This document shows positions 5,984 to 12,319 of a DNA stretch of 27,843 bases, piece after piece. Numbering within the stretch: the stretch's first letter is position 1; each line of letters opens with the position of its first letter. The stretch lies in assembly GCA_002431345.1 (NCBI GenBank), contig DJEN01000105.1, forward strand, positions 1 through 27,843. The letters are read 5' to 3'. The stretch comes from Megasphaera sp. UBA5897. GTDB lineage: Bacteria; Bacillota; Negativicutes; Veillonellales; Megasphaeraceae. A program made the position numbers and the translations under genes. The notes under the pieces were generated by a model that made no database searches, had not been told where the DNA came from, and saw nothing but the letters and a program-made list of their open reading frames with translations.

Positions 5984-6060
5984 TTTGTAGTTTGTAGTTT
6001 GTAGTTTGTAGTTTGTAGTTTGTAGTTTGTAGTTTGTAGTTTGTAGTTTGTAGTTTGTAG
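5984..6060. repeat. TTTGTAG tandem repeat, 11 copies
   Basis: Eleven perfect head-to-tail copies of the heptamer TTTGTAG fill 5984-6060, preceded by a partial copy (TTG). The array ends two bases before the stop codon of the minus-strand gene 6063-6491. It lies where AT-rich phage sequence gives way to the chromosome. The 81 bases between 5904 and 5983 hold no gene or clear terminator. Confidence 0.97.
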
Positions 6061-6062
6061 AG

Positions 6063-6491
6063 TTAATCGGGTTCTTCGGTTGTATCCGGTTCGTCTTTGG
6101 TTGTAAAACCAATAATGCGGCGCGGTGTTTTGGGGTCGTCGTGTCTGGGAACTGCGACGAGCAGCAGGTTGAGCTGGGAAATATGCTGTACCAGTTCGAC
6201 TGAAGAGCCGTCGGACAGTTCGCCGTAAAATACAATAAGATTGGGATCCCAGTAGCCGATGTCCTGAATGCTGAACGTAATGTCACCGGCTGATACCAGC
6301 CGTCCGCCGGCCTGCAGTGTATCCGGCAGATCTGCTTCAAAGTTATTAATCAAAGCGACAATCCGCTGGTACATGTCCGATGCCATGTAAGACGTTTCGG
6401 TATCTTCTGCAGATTCGTCTGTTGGTACAGTCGGCTGAATGACCATCAGTTTTTTAGTTTCTTCTGTTGATGCATGCGTATTGTTTTTCAT
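6063..6491 (-). CDS. DUF6173 family protein
   Basis: The 142-aa product has a polar, low-complexity N-terminus (residues 1-35) and then MASDMYQRIVALINNFEADL, RLVSAGDITFSIQDIGYW, NLIVFYGELSDGSSVELVQH and LLLVAVPRHDDPKTPRRIIGF. From memory this fits DUF6173, a family of unknown function in bacteria and phages. On the minus strand AGGGAGG lies nine bases before the ATG at 6491, so the longer start at 6542 is rejected. The gene is convergent with the phage module and divergent from the riboflavin operon. Whether it belongs to the prophage or the chromosome is unclear. Confidence 0.7.
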   Translation of the reverse strand: MKNNTHASTEETKKLMVIQPTVPTDESAEDTETSYMASDMYQRIVALINNFEADLPDTLQAGGRLVSAGDITFSIQDIGYWDPNLIVFYGELSDGSSVELVQHISQLNLLLVAVPRHDDPKTPRRIIGFTTKDEPDTTEEPD

Positions 6492-6637
6492 CTTGTAATA
6501 CCTCCCTGCATGGGTTGTGTTTTTATATAATAGTTTCAGCATGGCGGCGGTGATTTCCTCTTTTTATACTTATTTTTTGTTCCAGACTGCGGCTCGTGAC
6601 GTTTTGCCCTATCTTTTTTTATCTGATGTCTTGACCC

Positions 6638-6666
6638 TTGTATTTATTCCTTTTATGTGCTAAAAT
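6638..6666 (+). promoter_or_regulatory. riboflavin operon promoter
   Basis: TTGTAT (6638-6643) and TAAAAT (6661-6666) are 17 bases apart, and TGC before the -10 makes an extended -10 element. The predicted start, about 6673, lies just upstream of the FMN riboswitch. The 95 bases between the DUF6173 gene region and this promoter show nothing else. Confidence 0.7.
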
Positions 6667-6691
6667 CATACATGGAATACAGCGAATAATA

Positions 6692-6822
6692 GTCTTTGGG
6701 GCAAGGTGAGAAAGCGGGGCTTTCAATTCCTGACCGGCGGTATAGTCCGCTAACTTCATGCGTATGAAGTGGAGCCGATGAAATTTCGGTACCGACAGTA
6801 TAGTCTGGATGGGAAAAGACGA
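6692..6822 (+). promoter_or_regulatory. FMN riboswitch (RFN element)
   Basis: The conserved blocks of the RFN element appear in order: GGGGCAAGGTGAGAAAG, CCTGACCGGCGGTATAGTCC, GGAGCCGATG, GGTACCGACAGTATAGTC and TGGATGGGAAAAGACGAC. This RNA binds FMN and lowers expression of riboflavin genes. It lies upstream of ribD and is followed by an intrinsic terminator, so control is probably by premature transcription termination. Confidence 0.96.
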
Positions 6823-6848
6823 CGACTCTTTTATTTTGTTGCGCTTTT

Positions 6849-6886
6849 AAGGCTATTGGGCTTCTATGACCCTATAGCCTTTTTTT
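6849..6886 (+). terminator. riboswitch expression-platform terminator
   Basis: GGCTATTGGG (6851-6860) pairs with CCCTATAGCC (6870-6879) with one T-T mismatch and a 9-base loop, followed by a seven-T tract. It sits between the FMN aptamer and ribD, the expected place for FMN-dependent termination. Confidence 0.88.
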
Positions 6887-6925
6887 ATTGAACGTACCAA
6901 TCTATCAGGAAAGGAAGGAACAACT

Positions 6926-8062
6926 GTGGAACCGATAGATTATATGAAAAAAGCCCTGTCGCTGGCTAAACTGGCACTGGGATATACTACGCCGAATCCG
7001 GCGGTTGGCTGTGTTATCGTGAAAGACGGCGAAATCGTCGGAACAGGCTATCACCGGAAGGCAGGCACGCCGCACGCAGAAGTTTGGGCTTTGCGTGAAG
7101 CGGGAGAAAAAGCGAAAGGAGCGACGGTATATGTGACGCTCGAACCATGCGCCCACTACGGCCGCACGCCGCCGTGCGCGCGGACGCTCGTTGAAAAAGG
7201 CGTAGGAAAAGTCGTGATTGCCATGCTCGATCCCAACCCGTTGGTTGCGGGAAAGGGAGCAGCCATTCTGCGGCAGGCCGGTATTCCTGTTGAAGTAGGG
7301 CTTTTGTCCAAAGAAGCGGCAAAACTTAACGAAGTATTTATCAAAAACATGATGGTACAAAAACCATTTATTGCTGTGAAATTGGCGCAGAGCCTGGATG
7401 GCTGCATTGCGTCCCGGACGCAGAAATCGCAGTGGATTACTAACGACTGGGCACGCCGGGAAGGCCATTACCTGCGGTCTATTTATGACGGCATTCTCGT
7501 CGGCGTCAATACGGTATTGCTGGATAATCCACTTCTCACATGCCGCACGCACCGGGAAGCACAGGAACAGCCTCATCAGCCCGTACGCATTATTTTGGAT
7601 TCGCGGGGACGGACACCGCTTCGTTCGCTCGTCGTAACTGATAAGACCACAAAGACCGTTGTCGTGACGACATCCCTGTGCCCAGTTGAAAAAATGCAGG
7701 CTTTGAAAAAAGACGGCGTGCAGGTGCTGCTGGCACCACTGGATAAACAACAGCAGGTGGATTTGCCGGCAGCGGTTGCCATGCTTCATGATATGGGGCT
7801 GCAGAGTATTTTGGTAGAAGGCGGAAGCACCGTGCAGGGCAGCTTTTTTGACCATCGGCTGGTAGATAAAATCTATGCGTTCATCGGCGACAAAGTTATT
7901 GGCGGCCGCGATGCATTGTCTTCTGTTGGCGGCCAGGGTGTGGATTCACTGGATGAATGCATCCCGCTGTATTATGATTCGGTAGAACTGCACGAAGACA
8001 ATATTTTGATTACAGCATATAATGCGGACAGGGAGGGTGCGTATGTTCACTGGCATCATTGA
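6926..8062 (+). CDS. ribD: RibD: bifunctional deaminase/reductase of riboflavin synthesis
   Basis: This 378-aa cytoplasmic protein converts 2,5-diamino-6-ribosylamino-pyrimidinone phosphate to the ribitylamino-uracil phosphate in two steps. The N-terminal deaminase domain (about 1-145) has the zinc ligands H50 (HAEVWAL, with E52 catalytic) and C75/C84 (EPCAHYGRTPPCA). The C-terminal reductase domain (about 147-378) has VKLAQSLDGCIAS and GLQSILVEGGSTVQGSF. Length is normal for the family. The start is a GTG at 6926 after AAGGAAGG. Its end overlaps ribE by 20 bases. The FMN riboswitch upstream controls it. Confidence 0.96.
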   Translation: MEPIDYMKKALSLAKLALGYTTPNPAVGCVIVKDGEIVGTGYHRKAGTPHAEVWALREAGEKAKGATVYVTLEPCAHYGRTPPCARTLVEKGVGKVVIAMLDPNPLVAGKGAAILRQAGIPVEVGLLSKEAAKLNEVFIKNMMVQKPFIAVKLAQSLDGCIASRTQKSQWITNDWARREGHYLRSIYDGILVGVNTVLLDNPLLTCRTHREAQEQPHQPVRIILDSRGRTPLRSLVVTDKTTKTVVVTTSLCPVEKMQALKKDGVQVLLAPLDKQQQVDLPAAVAMLHDMGLQSILVEGGSTVQGSFFDHRLVDKIYAFIGDKVIGGRDALSSVGGQGVDSLDECIPLYYDSVELHEDNILITAYNADREGAYVHWHH

Positions 8063-8684
8063 GGAATTGGGCACGGTAGGACAAATGGACCGCCGGCCGG
8101 ACTCGATTAAGCTTACTATACAGGCCCATACCGTATTGGAAGGAACTAAACTGGGAGACAGCATTGCTGTCAACGGCGTCTGCCTGACTGTTACTTCGCT
8201 GACAGATACGGCATTTACAGCAGATGTCATGCATGAAACGATGCGCCGTTCGTCTCTGCGGGATATTCAAAGCGGCTCCAAAGTCAATCTCGAACGGGCT
8301 ATGCAGCTGGGCGGCAGGCTGGGCGGTCATATCGTCAGCGGCCATATTGATGGTACGGGCCATGTGGCGCGGATTGCCAACGACGGCATTGCCCGCGTGA
8401 TTACCATTTCCATACCCAAAGAAATGGAACCGTATATTGTAGAAAAAGGCTCGATTGCTATTGACGGCATCAGCTTGACTGTCGTATCCGTAGGCAACAG
8501 TCAGTTTTCCGTTTCGATTATTCCTCATACCATGGCCAATACGACGCTGATTGACAAGCGTCCCGGCTCTATCGTTAATTTGGAAACGGATGTCATTGGG
8601 AAATATGTCCATAGCTTTACCGTAGGATACCAAGGAAAAGGCCAAGGCCTTACGATGGAAAAACTACTGGAAAATGGATTTTAA
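8043..8684 (+). CDS. ribE: riboflavin synthase alpha subunit
   Basis: The 213-aa enzyme dismutates two 6,7-dimethyl-8-ribityllumazine molecules to riboflavin and the pyrimidine substrate. It begins with the canonical MFTGIIEELG and has two lumazine-binding repeats: GDSIAVNGVCLTVTSL in the first half and GSIAIDGISLTVVSV in the second, each followed by an NLE segment (VNLERAMQLG and VNLETDVIGKY). The ATG at 8043 inside the end of ribD follows GGGAGGG. A GTG at 8022 is in frame but would add seven residues not found in the family. Confidence 0.96.
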   Translation: MFTGIIEELGTVGQMDRRPDSIKLTIQAHTVLEGTKLGDSIAVNGVCLTVTSLTDTAFTADVMHETMRRSSLRDIQSGSKVNLERAMQLGGRLGGHIVSGHIDGTGHVARIANDGIARVITISIPKEMEPYIVEKGSIAIDGISLTVVSVGNSQFSVSIIPHTMANTTLIDKRPGSIVNLETDVIGKYVHSFTVGYQGKGQGLTMEKLLENGF

Positions 8685-8715
8685 ATAGTATTTCAGAATA
8701 GGAGAGTGTTGTATC

Positions 8716-9180
8716 ATGGCACAAGTTAAAGAAGGTCAATTAATAGGTTCAGGTTCTAAGTTTGGTATTGTTGTAGCTCGTTTTAACGAATTTATCTGCA
8801 GCAAGCTTCTCGGCGGCGCGTACGATGCACTGCATCGTCACGGCGTAAATGACAATGACGTTACGACGGCTTGGGTACCGGGCGCGTTCGAAATTCCGCT
8901 GATTGCCCAGAAAATGGCAGAATCCGGCAAATATGATGCCATTATCTGCTTAGGTGCTGTTATCCGCGGTGCAACAAGCCATTACGATTTGGTTTGCAAT
9001 GAAGCGGCTAAAGGCATTGCCCAGGCATCGCTGAAAACCGGGGTACCTATCATGTTTGGCGTCATTACGACAGAAAACATTGAACAGGCTATTGAACGCG
9101 CTGGTACAAAAGCAGGCAACAAAGGCTTTGATGTGGCAACCAGCGCAATTGAAATGGTTAACCTTATCAAAGAACTGTAA
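8716..9180 (+). CDS. ribH: 6,7-dimethyl-8-ribityllumazine synthase
   Basis: The 154-aa enzyme condenses the RibD pathway pyrimidine with 3,4-dihydroxy-2-butanone 4-phosphate to give the lumazine. Signatures are GIVVARFNEFI at about 17-27, TAWVPGAFEIPLIAQKM, and GAVIRGATSHYDLVC with the catalytic His at about 89. The length is typical of the icosahedral form. It follows ribE by 31 bases with GGAGAG upstream. The gene for the butanone phosphate precursor (ribBA), often between ribE and ribH in Firmicutes, is not here. Confidence 0.96.
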   Translation: MAQVKEGQLIGSGSKFGIVVARFNEFICSKLLGGAYDALHRHGVNDNDVTTAWVPGAFEIPLIAQKMAESGKYDAIICLGAVIRGATSHYDLVCNEAAKGIAQASLKTGVPIMFGVITTENIEQAIERAGTKAGNKGFDVATSAIEMVNLIKEL

Positions 9181-9196
9181 GAGAATACAGGCATTA

Positions 9197-9281
9197 AAAA
9201 AGCCATTGCATCGTGAAATCATGTGTGCTGCTGCAGCACGGTTATGAAATTTACGGGATTTCATGAATGCCGTGGCTTTTT
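9197..9281 (+). terminator. long-stem terminator after ribH
   Basis: Bases 9197-9220 pair with 9257-9281 over about 24 positions (AAAAAGCCA with TGGCTTTTT at the base, then GCAT, TCGTGAAATC with GATTTCATGA), with one mismatch and one bulged A. The loop holds a second 6-bp hairpin, GTGCTG ctg CAGCAC. The T run at the 3' edge fits an intrinsic terminator, although the stem is much longer than needed. Confidence 0.8.
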
Positions 9282-9335
9282 ATTCATATATACGCTATAC
9301 TAAGATAAAAACAGAAACGAGAAAGGACGATACGC

Positions 9336-9764
9336 GTGAATAAAAAAGCCGAATTATTTAAACAATACTTGGAGGAGAGACAGATTGATTCATTTCTCAT
9401 CGATGACGATAAGCAGGATGAACTGCATACAGTTATTTTCCGTTCTCATATAGATATTCAGGGCAGCAAACTGCCGACCATTGTCGTGCTGGATGACAGT
9501 ATTTATGGTATGATACGGCTGCTTGTTGCTTCTAATGCCGTGCATGATGGAAATGAAGCGGCAGTATTGAAATTTATTAACAACTATAATAAACTGTTTA
9601 AATCATTCAAATACTATATTGATGATGACGGGGACTTGATTATGGATATTTGCTTATTGTTGAAAGATGATGAAGCTGACGGTGAAATGATATATGCGAT
9701 GTTCAATGTTATCATCGACCATTTGACGGAATCATATCAAGATATCATAAAGACGATATCATAG
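9336..9764 (+). CDS. small acidic YbjN-like protein of unknown function
   Basis: The 142-aa acidic protein starts with GTG after GAAAGGA. It has alternating strand and helix segments: LFKQYLEERQIDSFLIDDD, TVIFRSHIDIQGSKLPTIVV, MIRLLVASNAVHDGNEAAVL, FKSFKYYIDDDGDLIMDICL and a C-terminal helix. This resembles the YbjN/type III secretion chaperone-like fold, where small acidic proteins bind partners, but I see no diagnostic motif. TATACT at 9296-9301 is a possible -10 box. It is a single-gene unit between two strong terminators. Confidence 0.6.
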   Translation: MNKKAELFKQYLEERQIDSFLIDDDKQDELHTVIFRSHIDIQGSKLPTIVVLDDSIYGMIRLLVASNAVHDGNEAAVLKFINNYNKLFKSFKYYIDDDGDLIMDICLLLKDDEADGEMIYAMFNVIIDHLTESYQDIIKTIS

Positions 9765-9863
9765 TAAGGACTGCTGGCAGAATACGTTTCAAGAAATTTT
9801 ATGCTGCTTCATCAATACTTTTAAAATAGAGATGGCTATGGAGCGTATGTAGTATGATAGATG

Positions 9864-9914
9864 AAAGCATGCCGACTATATTCGTAGATGGTATATAGCC
9901 GGCATGCTTTTTTT
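9864..9914 (+). terminator. intrinsic terminator after the YbjN-like gene
   Basis: AAAGCATGCC (9864-9873) pairs with GGCATGCTTT (9901-9910), extended inward by CTATA with TATAG, and is followed by further T residues to 9914. The 99 bases between the gene end and this hairpin carry nothing recognised. Confidence 0.88.
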
Positions 9915-10023
9915 GCGGTACGCTGTGCGGCAGGCAGCAAACCATGCACGCGGCATCATACGGCACGATATCATGATTTTTGCAGGCCGGAAGTGACTTC
10001 TTTTTTTACATTGCAAAATCCTG

Positions 10024-10045
10024 TATAATATAAGTACTTATATTA
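10024..10045 (+). promoter_or_regulatory. -10 box overlapped by a perfect 20-bp palindrome
   Basis: TATAAT occupies 10024-10029, and the perfect palindrome TAATATAAGTACTTATATTA occupies 10026-10045, covering the end of the -10 box and the expected start site. No convincing -35 is present; a T-rich stretch lies at 10000-10007. The layout is that of a promoter controlled by a dimeric repressor, driving the operon that begins at 10068. Confidence 0.65.
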
Positions 10046-10067
10046 AAAGTTGAGGAGGCGTGTACCT

Positions 10068-11651
10068 GTGACATGGCGTAGACAGACCCGTGATTCATCC
10101 CGAACGGCATTGCTGACAGAACAAGATGTGCGTACAATAGCGCAGGGCCTATTAAAAAATATGAACACAGGGCTGCTGACGGCAGAGATACTGCAGAAAA
10201 GAGCAGAAGAACTGATGGTTTCGGCGGCAGATTATTGGTTGTCATATGGCACGGCAGCACTTATCTATTGGCTTGCCGATGAACAAGAAAAAGCCCGGCA
10301 GGCTTTGCAGCGGGCTTTGCAGGCAGATGATCAGAAGACATCATTATTCTTTTTCTTGGTACTGCTGCGTGAAAAAAGAAATCAGGCGGCCGATATCTGG
10401 CTGGCACGGTATTTGGACCAGCAGCATCCGTTGCAATTGGCCAGTCATTTTCAGTATTGCTTGGAAAGCTATACGGACGGTTGGCTGAGCAGTACGATGA
10501 GACGGCAAATGGAACATATGCTCTCTGTTTGGCTGCAAGAACAAAGCCAGAATGCGGCGCTGATAGAAGCGCAAATGCAGACATGGCGGGATTGGCTGGA
10601 AAAGGAACGGCGTGCCATCGTGCCTGCCGAAGAGGAACAATTCAAGATACTGAAAAAAACACCGAAAGCGAGTATTGAAGAATTACTGGCAGGAGCGCAT
10701 TTGCCGGGAAAAGTACTGACATCTCTGCAGCAAGTAGCAACAGATGATGCGCCGCAGCCGGAAGAAGAGGCACAAAAAGCCTTATTGACGCGTTTTATTG
10801 CTGCTGACCGTTCAGAGAAAGAAGCTGCTTTCGTTCAGCAGCCCTATCTTTCTTGGCTTACAGCGTGGTATTTTAACACAGAAAAGACAGCTCTTTCACT
10901 GCGGCAGTATGCAATGGCAGTGGCTAAAGACTGGATTCGCAGTGCCGCTGATGATATACAGGGAGAGACGATTCAAAAGTTTCCTGATTCCATCGTCTTT
11001 TATTCCGATTTATCGTATGAGGGACATACGAGCACGCTGCGATTTCAAACACTAGACGGAAAAAATGAACGGGAAGAACTCCAGACACTGCATACTATTA
11101 TTGATGCGTGGCAAAAAGAAGAATTAAGAAAATACCGGCCCGGCTGGTCTGTGTTTATCCAGCTTTTCTTACTCATCGGCGGCGGGGCATGCATATACAG
11201 CGGTGGCAGCTGGGTGTGGGAAAACCATCCATATATGCTGTTGGCAGGCGTTGCGCTCTTATGCATCATCATGGCCGGTCCTATTGTTGGGCTGATTATT
11301 ACGGCGATTTTGGCTGGAGCTGCAACCTTTCTTATTCATACCATTGCCTCTGCCTACGCCAGCCATTCCACTCTTTTCGTTGGAGCCGGTGTATTGCTTT
11401 TGGCAGGGTTAGCGTACAGCACCTTTTATTCGATATTTCAAAAACGGCGCGAGCTGGAAACACAATTTCGCCAGTATGCCCAGGAAGAAGAAAACAATAT
11501 TTGCCGCTGTATGGCAGAAGCAGCTGATTTTTATGATTACTATACGAAAGGAATGGCGCAGCAGCAAGAGCTGCGGGATTTTTTAAACCGTCTTACCCCC
11601 ACAGATTATATTCGTTATAGAAATAATACGGCCCGGCGCATACGGGTATAG
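10068..11651 (+). CDS. TPR-like, multi-TM protein of unknown function (operon gene 1)
   Basis: The GTG at 10068 follows GAGGAGG at 10052-10058; an in-frame TTG at 10050 would overlap that site. The 527-aa product has an Ala/Leu/Gln-rich helical N-terminal half with a TPR-like repeat (AALIYWLADEQEKARQALQR). From about residue 358 come four or so membrane helices (GWSVFIQLFLLIGGGACIYS; MLLAGVALLCIIMAGPIVGL; IITAILAGAATFLIHTIA; LFVGAGVLLLAGLAYSTFY). A charged, coiled-coil-prone tail of about 70 residues ends RRIRV. I do not recognise the family. It probably holds the rest of the operon's products at the inner membrane through its cytoplasmic helical parts. Confidence 0.8.
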   Translation: MTWRRQTRDSSRTALLTEQDVRTIAQGLLKNMNTGLLTAEILQKRAEELMVSAADYWLSYGTAALIYWLADEQEKARQALQRALQADDQKTSLFFFLVLLREKRNQAADIWLARYLDQQHPLQLASHFQYCLESYTDGWLSSTMRRQMEHMLSVWLQEQSQNAALIEAQMQTWRDWLEKERRAIVPAEEEQFKILKKTPKASIEELLAGAHLPGKVLTSLQQVATDDAPQPEEEAQKALLTRFIAADRSEKEAAFVQQPYLSWLTAWYFNTEKTALSLRQYAMAVAKDWIRSAADDIQGETIQKFPDSIVFYSDLSYEGHTSTLRFQTLDGKNEREELQTLHTIIDAWQKEELRKYRPGWSVFIQLFLLIGGGACIYSGGSWVWENHPYMLLAGVALLCIIMAGPIVGLIITAILAGAATFLIHTIASAYASHSTLFVGAGVLLLAGLAYSTFYSIFQKRRELETQFRQYAQEEENNICRCMAEAADFYDYYTKGMAQQQELRDFLNRLTPTDYIRYRNNTARRIRV

Positions 11652-11663
11652 GAGATATACAAT

Positions 11664-11873
11664 ATGGAAACAGATATGAATATACCGCAGAGTTCACAGC
11701 GCAAACATATACAAATAAAGCACCCGCAGGCTGCTTTTATGACTGAATCCCAGCAGCCCGCGCCGCAGCACAACCGGTCCGAACGAGAAACGGCAAAGCC
11801 GCAGTACATACAGGGACTTCCGGCATGGGATCTTTTACCGCCCCGCGGTGTTGTACGGAGGTATCACAAATGA
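11664..11873 (+). CDS. 69-aa disordered peptide with a hydrophobic C-terminal motif (operon gene 2)
   Basis: The start follows GGAGAT, and its TGA overlaps the next ATG as ATGA, which is good evidence that this short gene is translated. The sequence is rich in Gln, Pro, Ser, Lys and His and looks disordered, except near the end where YIQGLPAWDLLPPRGVVRRY stands out as a possible docking motif. No known family is recognised. It may be an adaptor or substrate of the AAA+ ATPase two genes downstream. Confidence 0.65.
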   Translation: METDMNIPQSSQRKHIQIKHPQAAFMTESQQPAPQHNRSERETAKPQYIQGLPAWDLLPPRGVVRRYHK

Positions 11874-12319
11874 GTCGTATACCAAGTATCTATGCAGAAT
11901 GGATTCCTGTATTGGAAGACTTTGCTGCTGGACGAAATGATCAGGAAACGATTCCAGCTATGCAGCAGGGGCGGCTCCATTGGTGTGACATTACAGCACA
12001 GCGCTTTTTTCGGCGGCTCACTGCCGCTTTTAATAGCCGCTTTGACTACATCCGCAGCCGGTTTGACAATGCACAGCAGAATGGAATCGCTGTAGAACAG
12101 GCTGTAAAACAATTGGATCGAGATTTAGAAAAACTTTTTCAAGGGAGCTGTATGCAGTGTTTGCCGCAGAAAGAAATGGAAACCCTGCAAACAGAACTAA
12201 AGAAAACGCGCCAAGCTATCGAAGAGGCATTAGCTAAGTCGGCACAGCAGGATGCAAGCGGCGAGCTGGCATTGCTGCTGCGGCGCCGTCAAAAAGGAGC
12301 AGATACAGACAATGAGTAA
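11870..12319 (+). CDS. helical coiled-coil protein of unknown function (operon gene 3)
   Basis: The 149-aa product begins MSRIPSIYAEWIPVLEDFAA after ACGGAGG. The middle contains FFRRLTAAFNSRFDYIRSRF, and residues about 100-140 form a coiled coil (LQTELKKTRQAIEEALAKSA). Two Cys (CMQC, about residues 93-96) precede it. It overlaps gene 2 by 4 bases and gene 4 by 8, so translation is coupled to both. No family is recognised. It is cytoplasmic and probably part of a complex with the ATPase. Confidence 0.75.
   Translation: MSRIPSIYAEWIPVLEDFAAGRNDQETIPAMQQGRLHWCDITAQRFFRRLTAAFNSRFDYIRSRFDNAQQNGIAVEQAVKQLDRDLEKLFQGSCMQCLPQKEMETLQTELKKTRQAIEEALAKSAQQDASGELALLLRRRQKGADTDNE

Noticed and set aside
5984..6060. 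Possible CRISPR array
   Set aside because: The units are seven bases long with no spacers between them, so this is a simple tandem repeat.
1..6062. Integrase, tRNA or att core of the prophage
   Set aside because: No recombinase motifs, tRNA-like cloverleaf or convincing direct repeat were seen; the integration site cannot be placed from this window.
5870..6340. 156-codon minus-strand frame containing NYKLQTT repeats
   Set aside because: It reads through the heptamer array and overlaps the better-supported DUF6173 gene in another frame; the repeats are an artefact of the DNA repeat.
6905..7855. 316-codon open frame on the minus strand
   Set aside because: It lies wholly opposite ribD, has Phe/Arg/His-rich composition without motifs, and has no ribosome binding site. 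It is a shadow of the GC-rich ribD codons.
8010..8645. 211-codon minus-strand frame opposite ribE
   Set aside because: ribE has unmistakable family motifs on the other strand, and the minus product resembles nothing.
11108..11527. 139-codon plus-strand frame inside the TM part of the 10068 gene
   Set aside because: It is in another frame of a well-supported gene, lacks a start signal, and its Cys/Arg/Trp-rich composition is typical of a shadow.
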